A DNA stretch of 64,000 bases from Rhizophagus irregularis (taxonomy: Eukaryota > Glomeromycota > Glomeromycetes > Glomerales > Glomeraceae). The stretch spans positions 2,048,501-2,112,500 of the forward strand of contig NC_089447.1 of NCBI RefSeq assembly GCF_026210795.1, read 5' to 3'. The notes below the pieces were generated by a model. That model made no database searches. It had not been told where the DNA came from and was given only the letters and a program-made list of their open reading frames with translations. Below, one piece after another: positions 1 to 12,787 of the stretch (the stretch's first letter is position 1; each line of letters begins with the position of its first letter). The position numbers and the translations under genes are program-made.

Positions 1-1474
1 CCAACCAGAACCACTGGCAGAACGGTTACGGTGTCGAGAGTTAGAATGATCTTTAGATTGAGAACAAGAACGGTGTCTACTGCGATTAGCAGAAGAGTTA
101 TGGTTATTTGATTGTCCAATATTGAAACGTTCTTTTAAATGTGCAACAGGGTTCCGGGTGCGTGAACGACCTCGAGACTGTTCCAACCGCATGCTGAGGG
201 AACGTTGCTTCGCCTTTGGCCGCATCTGCTGGCAAAGCTTGTTGTATTCTCGGGAGTTCCCATTGGGCCTCATGACCTTGCAGGGCGATTGACTGTTCCA
301 TTGCAGTGTCCATCATTTGTTGTGATTTAAAAGTGATGTAAGCCCATCGTTTAGGTTTGTAGGAATTAAGGGATAAGGGGATATTAACAGCCATAGCACC
401 AACTGCTCGTACCAAGGGCGCTAAATGCACATCTTTTGTGTTAGGAGGGAGCTGAGATAAAACAGCAACGAATTCACATCGCGATTTCTTTTGATCAAGG
501 GTAAGGGAGCATGGTGTAATACGTAAACAAGTAGAGTAACAATAGATCGCCCACTGTTTATCCATAAAATATTGGATAGAGGAAACATCATCATAAACGA
601 TACGAGCTTGTTGGACTTTAGCGTTAGCACGTGTATGGAGGCGACAGGATTGTATGTTACCATATTTTTTGAAAAGAGCAGTAATATCATCTTTCTTGAT
701 GAAGAACGGGATGTCGGTAATTTGAATAGCTCGAAGATCTTCATCAGTTCGGAGTTGCTGTGGGTCATGTAAGAAAAATCTGAGATCGGCAAGATCATCA
801 TGTCAGAGAGAAAGGCAGGCATCACGTTCAGTGGTCGAGTTAAAATAAATGACCAATCTTTTGAGGTCAGCAGAACCAGACATGCGGGTACGGCCAGTGT
901 AGGAGTGATAAGTTTCCAAAAGGAGATTATTGACAGCGTCAATCATAGCCCGATTGGTAGGATATTTTTTAACAAATTCAGGGGAAATATTAGGCGCCGC
1001 AGCAGCCTGATAATCACGCCTAAGAATGGAAATAGTGGGCGTGTCAAGGGGGAGAGGAGAAGTATCATTGGTATCCATAATATCCTTATTAGGAGACGCA
1101 TCTAAGGGGGAAGTTTCTTTGTCTTTTGGAGCATGCATAGACGCGTCGGTGTCAGACGCGACAGAACCAGGCGCAGAAAGCGCAGTAGTATCTTGGGGAG
1201 GAGGAGACGAAAAAATGTCAGCATTATTTTGTTGAGGAGGAGTAGTATTGCTACCTCTAGCGTCAGCCGCTGAGTCGGCGACGTAGTCTTCTTCCATAGG
1301 ATTTTCTGGGAGCGTACGGGTACGTTTGGAAGGGTTGTTTTTATTGTTTGTTTATTCATTATCTGAGTTTGAAACGTCAGAGCCAGAGTCTTTATTTTTG
1401 TTTCGTTTGTCTTGTCGTTTGGCAGGTCCCCCGTTAGGGTTATTGCCAGCCTTTTTATTACCTTTGGGAGACAT
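1..1474 (-). pseudogene. Broken ORF1-like protein with RRM-type domains and RS-rich tail
   Basis: One frame can be followed from the ATG at 1474 leftwards. It starts MSPKGNKKAGNNPNGG, is interrupted by a TAA at 1352-1354 and a TGA at 800-802, and continues in the same frame through two RRM-like stretches: about 745-565 (IQITDIPFF as beta 1, then KKDDITALFKKYG), and about 500-270. Near 225-240 a one-base shift moves the reading into another frame that encodes an Arg/Ser/His-rich tail running off the window. Two nonsense codons plus a frameshift make this a dead copy. The N-terminal start is repeated in the fragment at 29.2 kb. Proline/Asp/Ala-rich linker sequence lies between the N-terminus and the first RRM. 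RNA binding is a family-level inference. Confidence 0.7.
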
Positions 1475-1612
1475 TTAATAGTAAAATAAGAGATGTGTTA
1501 ATACGAAGAATAAAAATTTCTTCCGCGAAATTTTTGACCAAGGATCTACAAGAAAGAGTTGGCAGATCGGGATCCAAGTCACACTTTCGGCAGATTGGCC
1601 CATTTTTCAGGG

Positions 1613-1773
1613 CTCAAAAAATCGTTTTTTGTAAATATCTCGGCATCCAGTAGTCCAATTTTGATGAACTTTTTTTTAAATTATAGAGCTAAATGAGGGC
1701 TACAAAATAAAAAAAAGTTCATTAAAATTGAACTACTGGATGCTGAGATATTTACAAAAAACGATTTTTTGAG
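1613..1773. repeat. Long hairpin: 65-bp inverted repeat with about 30-base loop
   Basis: The left arm (1613-1677) and the complement of the right arm (1708-1773) agree over about 65 bp with three differences, around a spacer that includes GCTAAATGAGGGC. It lies in the 5' untranslated part of the retroelement, just upstream of its ATG. A transcript through it would fold into a near-perfect stem. Confidence 0.9.
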
Positions 1774-3013
1774 TTTCAGCAAAAAGGGGTGTTTTTGGCT
1801 AAAAGTCCATTATGACCTTTATATTAGATATCCGGGGTCCTACTGAAATCTAAAAAAAAATGAAGTATTAATAAATATTTCATTGAAAAATAAAATCAAA
1901 AGAAAAATATTTTAAAGTATATATACTTTTAAAATGTTAATAAGTTCCATTCATCTAAGAAAATGCCTAAAAAAGTTGAATTTAAAAAAGAAAAAAATGA
2001 AGCATTAATAAATATTATTAAAAATAATCAAAATAAAAAATATCTTAAAGTATATCTTCAAAATATTCCTTTTCATTTTCTTCACTTCACTTCATTTTAT
2101 TTTTCTTTTTTTCTTTTCCTTTTATCTTTACCTTTCTTTTTTATCTTTATTTTTCTCTTTCATCTTTACTTTCACCTTTCATTTCATTTTTTTGTTTTCA
2201 TTTTTCCCATTTCTTTTATTTTTTCCATTTCCTTCATTTTTTCTATTCCTTTTATTTTTTTTATTTTTTTTATTTTTTTTATTTCTTTTTTCTTTAATTT
2301 TCCTATTCCTTTTTATTTTTTTATTTCTTTAACTTATAAAGAAAAATAAAAAATAAACAAAACTTTAAATAATGTCTTATTATATAATAAAAAAATAATA
2401 ATTTTAAAATTCTAATATCTTTGAAATGGTATCCTAAAACTTAAAAAAGAAACTAAAATATTAGTAAATATTTTATTATAATAAAAAAATAAAAAAATAA
2501 AAAAAAAAACCTTTTTCTTATTATCTTTCACTTAAAGTCCAATATTTTAAATCAATTATAAACTTAAAGAACCCCTTCTTTTAATGACCACATACTTTAA
2601 ACTTTTATATGAATAAAAATTACATATTCACAAAATGAAATTATGTCTAATAATAAAAATAATATAATATTTTTAAATATTTATTAATCTAAAGAAATTG
2701 TTTTCAAATACAGTCTAACTTTTATATAATTACCTATTTAATTCTTTTAAAATTGGTAATTTTATAAAAAAGTATAGAAATTTTAAATTTAATTAAAATT
2801 AAATTTGGCTGAAATTATAGATATATTGATATTTTGGCCAAATATAATGCTAGTTAAAATTACAAATTTTTTTTAATAAAAAAATTACAATATTATATAA
2901 TTTTATAATTCAGTTAAAATTATGATATGTGGCTAAAATTATAATTTACAAGTCATTGCAAGAGGTTTTTTATTAATATAAATAATATATATATTAATAA
3001 TTTTATGTAATAG

Positions 3014-3170
3014 TAATTGGAAACTGGTCTAGCAAAGCAAGAGATTTGGTCTCAAAAAAAAATTTTAAGTTTATATGATAATTTTAAGTTAATTTTATTA
3101 AAAATTACAATTATAATAAAATTTCAAAAAAAAATTTTTTTGATTCCAATCCTAAACAAGTTTCCAATTA
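3014..3170. repeat. Small inverted-repeat (MITE-like) element
   Basis: The left end TAATTGGAAACTGGTCTAG is mirrored by CTAAACAAGTTTCCAATTA at the right end, about 157 bp overall. The interior is AT-rich and non-coding. A TA on each side may be part of the repeat or a target duplication; this cannot be decided from one copy. Confidence 0.5.
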
Positions 3171-4043
3171 TAACTGATATAAAGATAATCTAATAATATT
3201 AAAATTTGTTTTACAAAAATGGGTATTTAATATTTATAAAGAAGTATAATTATGTAAAATATAATTATATAAGGTATGATTACATAGAAATTAGACTGTA
3301 TATTATTTAAATAGCAGAAATAACAGAAAAGAATTTTACAATAATTGATTATTTATCTAAAATTTATAAGATTTCTAATACTTATAAGTATATTTATAAA
3401 AATTTGTTTTAAATATTGATGTAAGGTAAAAATCTAATTCTATAAATTCTGAACTTTTATTTGATAAAATAAAATTACTTGTAAAGATTTATTATATAAA
3501 ATCTTAAATGTTTGAACTATATATGAAACTGAAATTAGGTTAATTTTAACTTTTATAATAGTTAAAATATTTGAAATTAATTTAACTTTAATCTTTCAAA
3601 AGTTAAAATTGTTAAATTAGATGTTGAATAATTATCTACAATCATTAAAATTTAATAATAAAAGTATTTTAAGAATATCTCAATATTTAATGATTAAAAT
3701 TTAATGATCTATTTAAAAATTCTAATTGAGATAAATTGAATGAAAGTAAAATTATCTTAATAATATTAATATTGACCATTTTATTTTTACTTATATTTTA
3801 AATATTTTATTTATAATCTCAATATTTCATAATCAGATTCTGATAATCTTTATACTATTTATCTTATTAAGAAAATTCAAATAATATGTATTTCATATTT
3901 ATATTTTTAATATTAATAGAATTATTACAATTTAAAGTTTTATTATTTTGCAACTATTTAAAATCATATAATATAATGTAATTTTGGTTAATTTTGACTT
4001 TAATTTTAGGTTTTCAAAACTAAAATATTTTAACTTAACTTTA

Positions 4044-4670
4044 AGGATAGTATTAGTTTAGTTTAGTTTAATTTATAAATTGGCAGTCTTAATAATAAAC
4101 TGAATTGATTACAGTTTATTATTTAGTACATCAAACTGCAATTAAACTGCAATATAAAAGAACTTGCTTATTTATAAGATAAATTAGTTACTTTAGGCTT
4201 AAAGTAAAAATCATATATATAATTCTTTGCAGATTCACTATAAAAGAAATTTTATATTACATTATTATGATTTTTTTCTTTTTTAGCTAATTAACCAATA
4301 AAATTTAAGAAAAAGTAAGGTAAAAATCATTAGTAAAGAGCTAATTTTTTACAGTATTCTTTATTATAAATAAGTGGAATTTTAGTACAAATCACAATTG
4401 TTAATTTTATATTTTTTTTCTCACAGTATATTTGTAATTTTTATTAAAGTATATATATAAAAGAAATATTACAAAGTAAATATCAATTAACTATTCTAAT
4501 ATAATTAAAAGGTGTTAATTTTATAATTTTTATTTAATAATAATTTTACTTCATATTAAAGATTAAAATTGGCTTGAACTGCAATTTGATAAACTATGGT
4601 TTGAAATATTCAAACTGCCTAGTATCAGTTCAGTTTCTAAACCAGTTTTACTTAAACTGATACCATTCCT
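4044..4670. repeat. Degenerate terminal-inverted-repeat element, about 630 bp
   Basis: The left end AGGATAGTATTAGTTTAG resembles the complement of the right end, AGGAATGGTATCAGTTTAAG. Both are followed inward by repeated AGTTTAGTTT / AAACTGGTTT motifs and imperfect internal inverted repeats built on CAGTTTAATTGCAGT. There is no ORF. It is probably an old non-autonomous DNA element. Confidence 0.4.
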
Positions 4671-6743
4671 ATTTATATATAATGCTAATTTTACTATAAA
4701 CTATATAAATAAATTTTATATGATTATATAAAATCATACTTACAATTAGAAGATACTTATTAAATAAATATTAAAAATATATATTATTATTATAATCAGT
4801 TTATAATCAAAGTTAATTAATTAAAAAAGAGCTTTATTGTTTTATTATTTCATCTGAATTAAACCTGAATTTTTTTGTACAAATATATAGAATTATAATG
4901 TAACAATAAAGTATAAAATTACTAAAATAATCAAATATAAGGATATTTCAAAATAGCAATTATATAAGAAAAAGTTTTATAAATGCAAAAGTATAAAATA
5001 AAGTATATATTTGGTAATATTCAAAATAGAATTATATATAAAAAATAAAAAAATTATGTTTTAAATATCACTGCTGATAGGTAAAAAGAGGTTGAAAAGA
5101 TAGAAAAATTCCAAAGAATGCAAAAGAAATAAAAAAAGTATGAAAGTTATGAAGCCTAATTAATTTAGTATATCTTTTATATCTTTGGCAAATATATGAA
5201 TTACAAGTTTGACACTTATGTTTTATCTCTAGCAATCAAATAGGTGTTAATATAATTGAAAAATTTGTTAAAAAAAAAATAAATACAAACCACTATATAC
5301 TAATACTTTGATAATTATGATTTTATTATTAAAATTAACCAAAATGTAAATGATAAAATAAAAAATAATTTTGACAATTTTAATATGATGAAATTCACTA
5401 ATTTTAACAAGTAAATATAACATCATCCAATGAAATTGCAAATTAGAGTTTTATTTTTCTTTTCACTTCGGATTTACAATAGTTAATATTAGTAATTTTA
5501 TTTTATATTTATATTTTTATTATATAATTCTTACAATTATACTATAAAATATTAAAATCGGGTATGGAATTATTTGTAATTTGTTAAATAGATTTTATTG
5601 TATAAAAAACTAAATATATTAATAATTTATATGTAAGAAGGCAATATTTATTTATTATATATTAAACATATACAGTATAAAAGTATTGCTAAATTATCAA
5701 CCAAAATTAGGGTAGAATTTTGGGTAGAATTAAAAATGTTAAAAAAACTTTCTTACTAATATCTTTTAATACTGGTACAATAATATCAAACCTTTTTGAC
5801 TCTTTTACATGAATCAATTTCAACCCAATTATTTTTTTGTAAACACACACAGATGTACCCAGACTCCCAGAGTCCAAAGAGAGATTTATTTTTAAACTAT
5901 TAAATAAATAAATATATTTAATATTTATTTAATATTTATTTAATCTTTTTATTTTTTTTTTACTTATTAGCGATTACAACATTTACTTATAAAGTATGAA
6001 TTCATTTTTGTTATACATTCTAAATAATATAATTGAAATTACGTAATTTATCAAATTAATATAAATAAAGTATAAATCATTTTAAATAATAATTAAATAA
6101 TAATTAAATAGTAATACAAAATTACAAATTACCGAATTTTTAAATTAATTTAGAATAAAACCTAAAATAAATGTTAAGTTTTAAAAAATAATAATAATAA
6201 TTCTAACCATATTATAAAAATATTACTAATACAAAAGATTTAATTGTTCAAAACGAAATTATACACAAAATCATTAATTAATCATTTATTAGTTAGGGAA
6301 ATGTCACTCAATTTTAATAAAAAAATTTCTTTTTTACGTGATAAAAAAAAAATGGGGAAAAAAAAAAAAAAGTGGGGAAATGGTTGAAAAATAAAACTTC
6401 CCCAAATTTGTTTACTTGTTTACGATTAAAAAAAAAATTGCCAATTAAACCGATTAACCAAAAAAAAAAAAATTTTTTAGATTTTTTTTTCGAAATTTTT
6501 TTTTGAATTACTGGTTTTTTTTCTGGTTAGATGTTTTGATCAAAGATTTATTAAAAAAAAAACCCATTTTTTATTAAAAATTGTTGATAACTCATTCTCA
6601 TTGAGCAAATTATTTTTAAGGGGTTTATCAAATTATTAAGATCAACTACCAACACAAAAATTTCATTAAAGTAGGTTAATTCGATGATTATAAAGCAAGA
6701 CTATTTAAGGATATATTTATTATTCTATTTAGATTAAACAAAG

Positions 6744-7088
6744 ATGCCAACCGTCGATCTAACTGACGTAAGGTGGTAATCGAAAAAAAAAAACGATTAA
6801 AATTAAAATTTATGAAAAATATTGTCGTGTAACAATACCTTTTATATTACATCATTTATAAAAAAAAATGTCTTCTATTTTAAACATGCAGCGAAAAAAA
6901 AAACAAAGCAGTACAAGAAAATTATGCAAAATATTTTAGAAAATGAAGAAACTTTATGCCGGAACGATGAATTGCCGGAAAAAAAGTCCCTCTTTTGTAT
7001 TAGAATAAGGCAAACTTTAAAAAAAAAAAAAAGGTCCCCTCGAATTTTAAATTTCTTCGTTGCGCGAAGATTGAAAATTATCTCGTGA
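6744..7088 (+). CDS. Weak candidate: small two-exon hypothetical gene
   Basis: A short first exon, 6744-6767 (MPTVDLTD), is followed by GTAAGG. An AG acceptor at 6910-6911 would join it in frame to a 58-codon exon (YKKIMQNILENEETLCRNDE...) ending at the TGA at 7086-7088. The second exon is lysine-rich because of an A run near 7020, which weakens the case. No family is recognised. The ATG context and donor look real, but the downstream exon could be wrong or the gene may continue differently. Confidence 0.22.
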
Positions 7089-8388
7089 TTTAATTAATAT
7101 CATGTAAGGAATTACACAAAACTATTATAGGCTGGGCTATGATTTTTATTCTAAATTCCTATTATAGACCATAAAATTTTTTGGCTTAAAAAAATCAAGG
7201 GATGATTTTTTATAAAATAGAAAGATTTGTAAAAAAGGGGGTTTGAAATTGTGAATACACGCTCTTTTTTATATCGGTCAATGAGACAAAATAATCGGGA
7301 ATAACTCGAATCTTCAAGGTATGAGCTCATAATTTCATCATTACATGTATCAAAAAAAGTATATGCAAGGGAATCCTGAAAATCTTTCTTTTATTTGTAC
7401 AAAGAATTATTAATAATAAAAAGTCAATTTAAATTTCCCGAATTATTATTGTAGATTAGTAATTATTAAAATTCATGCAAAAGTAAAAAAAATTAGTTAA
7501 GCAATTGAGATTTCGGGATTATCATACTTCGGAGATTCCTGCAGGATCTGCTCGCATTCATGTAAAATCATACTAAAAAAAGTTATACTTTTTTTTGGGG
7601 TGAAAAAAGATGAAAAAAAAAAAAATGTTTATCAAGAGTTTTTTGTTCGTTGTCTTTTTCATGAATAATACGAATAAGCAAATTGATTAAATTGAACTAA
7701 CCAGGATTGTCACCAAGTTACTGACCAAAATATTTGGTGGTTGTGCAACACAGATTGGCAAAATGAAAAACACGCGTTAATTTACATAATCGAATTTTTT
7801 TTTGGTTAAAATTATTTTATTATAAACAATTTTGAGATATACACAATTTTTTGTTAAAATAAAATAAACAATATTACAACTAAAAAAATACGAAATATAT
7901 ACGAATATATACGAAGATATACAAAATCAATATAATGTTAATTATAAAATAGAAAAGAACGAAAAATGTTTTTATCTTTTTGGAGTGGGGGAAAACGAGA
8001 TTATCGTAATTATTTGTTGAAATTATTGAAATTAAATTGATAAAAAAATAAAAAGAAAGAAAGAAAAAAAACTTAATGAATGAATTGGAGAAAACAAAAA
8101 GATTTTTTGTTCGCGTAAAATTAGGGTAAAATATAATATAATATAATATATACACATATCTATTTCGTTTATAATTATTTATTTTACTCAATTTGCCCCA
8201 CACCCATAAACAAACCATCAAAAATATGTATGATAAAAAAAAATATATAACAAAGGTAAAAAAAAAATAAAAATAATTACAAAGAAATTGAAAATTTAAG
8301 TTCCCGTCCATAATTAATTAAAGAGAGAGTAAAAAAAAAAAAAAAATATTACAAGAAATAAAAAAAAAAATTTTTTTTTTTTTTTAAA
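7089..8388. other. AT-rich intergenic region
   Basis: No supportable gene. Long A and T runs occur, including poly-A near 8330 and poly-T near 8372. The 3' half probably contains the 3' UTR and terminator of the minus-strand gene ending at 8389. Confidence 0.6.
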
Positions 8389-10098
8389 TTATAGAGAAGA
8401 AGTGTGCGTTAATTTATTTAGTTCTTTAATATGAATATCTAATCGAACTTGTAATTTCTTCAAATAATCGATTAGGCTTGGCATCACTTCAACGGATATT
8501 TTAAAATCTTCTTTTCGTACTTCATTTTCATTTTCATCAATGTTTTTAGAATGACGTGCCTTAAATTTTTCTTTAATTTTCTTACTAGGATCATATTGAT
8601 TTTCTTTATCATCATCATTAAATAATTCAAGATTTTTGGCTTCATCTCCTAAACTGTCTTTAACAATTTTTTTAAATATTTTCAAATGACGTTCTGAAGG
8701 AATGCGTTCAATATCAACTTCAACGCGTTTCCCTCCACTAAATGTTGTTTCATTATCTTGAGCAACATCTGCAATATCAATAATTACATCTGCTTCTCCC
8801 CAATCTTGTTTGAATATATTTTCAAGATATTTGACTTTTTTGGAGCTTGGACGTAAGAATCCGTTAGTCCATCTTCTGGTTGTCTTTGTTTGTATCGTAT
8901 AGCAAAGTTTTTCTTTTTCATCACGAAGTACTTTTAATTCACCTATATAAAACACAAAATCTCTTATATTGGAGATATCCATTCTTAATGAAACTTGAGA
9001 TTCTTCAACTAATGATGGGACATTCAATTCATCCGTATTTCCTAAATCAAAATCTTCATCTTCATCCCAAACCTCACTTGGAGTTGCTATTTAAAAGAAG
9101 TAATTTTGTTAAAAAAAAAAAAAAAAAAAAAATTTGTTACAATAAAAAAAGAAAAACTTTTATTAATAAAAACTTACGTTGTCGATGATAAAGACTTGGG
9201 GAATAATCTTTATAATCTTTTACACTAATAGGAGGTAATGATTTACATCGGGTATGTCGTTTCGGAGGAGGAGGAGAATTTGATAAGGGTAAGGTGGAAG
9301 TTGACTTTCCCGCAGCTTTAGAAAGTGGTTCATCATATCCGGAGTCACTTTGTGCATCCCAATTTTCATCCTCTTCCTCTTCTTCAACAATTCCTGTTAC
9401 GCAGCGAGGATTAAATGTACTACTCATAATTGATATTGAAGGGGAATTATCACAATGTTGTTGTGATTGATGAAGTGCGGCAGGTAAATTTGGTACGGAT
9501 AGTGTCTTTCGATCACGATCATTCATAATATATAAACTAGTAACTTCGGAATACATGGATGAAATATCATCATCATCATCCGTTACTTGGTCTGGACGTA
9601 TTACTATAGAAGGGGTTTTTTGAGAAATATAAGTTGAAGAAGACACTTTTGATCTTTTACTTTTTGAGCTGAATAGTTTGAAACGTTTCAAAGGACTTTT
9701 TGGTGATATATTTGTCGTAGTGAATGAAGAGGTCGAAGAAGAAGGGGTAAATGCATTAATATTAGAGCTATTAGAGCTAGTATCCATTGAAGTATTTGAA
9801 GTTCTACGTTTTTTAGATATTACTGGACGACCAAAAACGTATCCCATACTGGATGCTGTAACGACCGCTCCGGAAGAAAATGCTAGCTATTAAAAAATAA
9901 TCGAGTACATTTATATATGAAATTCAAAGTTAGGATGAGTTTAACTTAATATGAATATCATATGAACATGCAGAAGAGAAGTAGGGGTCTTTTTCCTTTT
10001 TGATATTCTTTAATAAAAAAAAAAAAAGGAAAGAAAAAAAGAGCCCCTCCCCCTTTTTTATAATAACTTACCGAGCCTATGGCACTTTGTGAAGACAT
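8389..10098 (-). CDS. WD/acidic-motif fungal protein, possibly Byr4/Bfa1-like (477 aa)
   Basis: Three exons join cleanly: 10098-10072, 9886-9178 and 9086-8389, all with GT...AG introns and an exact 478-codon sum. The first exon encodes only nine residues (MSSQSAIGS). The N-terminal half is Ser/Thr/Pro-rich and basic, with an acidic motif ENWDAQSDSGYDE. The C-terminal half begins EVWDEDEDFDLGNTDELNVP and continues with a helical region (IRDFVFYIGELKVLRDEKE). A W-D-x-D-F-D motif followed by a VP...Q...I..F...ELK..R helix is what I recall from Byr4/Bfa1, a component of the two-part GAP of the mitotic-exit/septation network, but I cannot confirm this without a search. An alternative is a lineage-specific disordered scaffold. 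The gene model is firm; the name is not. Confidence 0.75.
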
Positions 10099-12754
10099 AA
10101 CGAAAACCTTCCTTTTTTATGTGTTATATATGTTATATGCAAGCTATGGGTTATTTTTCTTTTTTTTTTCCCGATATTATTCAAGCTATGATACTTAAAA
10201 GGATATTTTAAAAACAAATAATATATATAAAAAAAACGGGAGTTTGGAAAGATAAAAAAAAAAAAAAAATAAAGAAATACAATAAAAATAATAAAAATAG
10301 AGCAAAATAATCCTAAATTTTTAATTTTTTCTTCGAAAAAAAAAAAAGTTGATATATTTATAAAAAAAAATTGGAGGGAAAGGAAAGAGAAATGTCGATG
10401 AATTATATCAATTGTAATCAATTGATAATTTAAAAACGATTGAATTTGATGATAAAATAATTCTTATTATAATTATTATAATTATGCTCGTTTATTGTAT
10501 AAACAAGTTATTGGTTATTATTATTGATATTTTGAATATGTGATGTAACGTAAATTAATTTTCAAATTTGCGAAAAAAGATTTTTTTTTTTTTAATGTAT
10601 ATGCATGCACATGCCGTTTTCCCGAAACATTATCAAAAGTTTCACACAGCTTGGCAGGCTTACCTTGATAAGTTAACTTTGATAATTATCAAAGAGTCAA
10701 CTTTTGGGTGATTGAAACGAAATTAGTAAGAAAAAGAAAAAAAACCCACAGCTGCAATTTGAATTATTTGTATTCGTAATTTTTTTTTTTCAAAAAAAAA
10801 AAAAAAAAATCAAGCTTTTAAAATAAAAAAAAATTAGGAGAAAAAAAAAAGCGGTAAAAGTTGAGTCTTTTATAAATAGGTTTTTTTTTTGCGGCAATTT
10901 AAATTGAAAAAATACCGAAATGCCTAAGGGATATATTAGGGATATATTAGGGATATATTAGGGATATTATTATAAAAAAAAAAAAAACATTTATGGAAAT
11001 CATAGAACAAAAAAAAATTACAATTAAAATATTCAATTCCCCTTAACTTTTATTCTTTATTTCTTAAATGCTCCTTGTAAATATAATATAAATAACATAA
11101 AAAATATTTGTATTGTAAAAAAGAAAAAAGTATATTGTGGTGACGATCATGATGAATTTTAATTTTAATTTAAATATATGTATTGTGTCATAAACATAAG
11201 AAATCAAAATACCGCAGGGGATAGTGAAGAATATCACAGGTGGAATTTCCTATGAAAGAGTTGATGTTAGTTTATGATATCACGACCTACTATTATATAT
11301 ATCAGATCTTTTTTATTTATGTAATAAATAACCATTCTTGTATGAATAATCAATTTAAATATGGACGTTCATGTGACTTTTTAAAATATTCGAAATGGAG
11401 ATGGGATTCCGGCGTAAAGACGATTTAGATAAATTAAATAATGTATAAATATGTCTTAAAAAGGCAATCGGTTATAAGTGGAAAGAAATGGAAAGAAATG
11501 GAAAGGAACGGATGGTACAAAATTACAGTACAAAATGCAAATGCAAAATGATAAGGACAAAAAAAAACAATGAATAAAAAAAAAACGAAGCAATGCAGTG
11601 TAATATGTAACAAATGTGATTTGATAGATTGACGAATTATTTTTTAAATACGCGTAAAAGAATTCATGATTAGAATTGATCGACAAAAGAAAGTTTAAGG
11701 TTCGTTCTACGATTCGACCCTAACTCCACATTTTAGTTTATAAAGGGGTGGGGGAAATTAAAATAATTGTGATAATTGTTAGGTATGACAAATTGAAATT
11801 CCCCGGCACATGAATTTTTGAATGTCAATTAAAATAACTTAAAATATACAAAATAATAATTCCAAAATTTTTTTCAAATATTTTTTTTTCTTTTTTTCTT
11901 ATCGCGTGGAAGCGAATTCGTTATTTGGTGATGCAAAAGTTTACAAATTATGACATTTATTAAAAATAAAAATATGTTTAAATACACAACAATAAAGGGA
12001 TCAATGAATTATACTATAAAAGTAATATTTAATAATACCATAAAGCGCGAAAAAATACCCTGAATTTCCGTGACACATTTAAAGGAGTGGGAATCGAGAA
12101 TTTGTTTGATAATGAATGTGTAATCGATTTAAATGATAAAACGATGATATACAAAAACACAAATAACGCGAATCCTTGTCATTAAATAAATCATAAATAA
12201 TAATCAATAACTTTTCGAAATAATAATATTATTATCGTCAAAAAGTCAAAAACTTTTGAATTTCTAAAAATTGAATATTTTAAATAATTCGGTAATATTT
12301 AGTTTTAAGAATTTAAAATCTAATAATGGAAGAAATTCTTTATATCCCTCAAATTCACTCATGGTAAATAATAAATAAATATTGTATGCAAGATAATGTT
12401 TTATTTTCGCGCTCTGCAGGCTCTGCAGCAAAAATCATGCCACAATAAGTGTAAATTATTATTTTTAGAAATTTTAGAACTTTAGAACATTTTGAACTTA
12501 AAAGATTCAACTTGAACAATGAAAATAAGAAAACCCTTATAATTTTGTGCAAGTATTTACAATTTGTATAACGATATAATAATATATTTATTTATATATA
12601 TTATACAATAGTAATGTAATATTAGTAATTAGGTATGATAAAATTTACCTAATTTATACATATTTTTATATATTCAATATTTTAACATATATAATTTTTA
12701 ACAAACAAATGATTTACATCACAATCTCAATTGTATATATAAAAATAAAATAAA

Positions 12755-12787
<33 letters not shown>

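Larger units (their letters stand above)
1..1841 (-). mobile_element. 5' portion of a retroelement-like sequence, cut by the window edge
   Basis: The stretch reads right to left. It starts at a boundary near 1841, contains a long hairpin (1613-1773), then an ORF beginning at 1474 that runs off the left edge. The segment from about 1388 to 1841 is repeated almost identically at 29135-29591, and both copies stop at the same base on the outer side, so 1841 is probably the true element end. The encoded protein is RRM-like with an Arg/Ser-rich tail, which fits ORF1 of a non-LTR retrotransposon. Endonuclease/reverse transcriptase would lie outside the window, so the class is inferred and not seen. 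Confidence 0.65.
1842..6743. other. AT-rich intergenic/repeat-derived DNA
   Basis: About 4.9 kb without a supportable gene. It contains a pyrimidine-rich tract at about 2070-2340, many A/T homopolymers, two inverted-repeat elements listed separately, and no ORF with conserved features. A 128-codon frame at 1963-2349 is only the translation of the pyrimidine tract. Confidence 0.7.

Noticed and set aside
1963-2349. 128-codon ORF (MPKKVEFKKEKNEALINIIK...)
   Set aside because: After 40 codons it is only Phe/Ile/Leu/Ser from a pyrimidine tract; no domain, no conserved pattern.
11456-11686. 76-codon minus-strand ORF
   Set aside because: Phe/Cys/Tyr-rich translation of purine-rich repeats (GGAAAGAAAT); no coding evidence.
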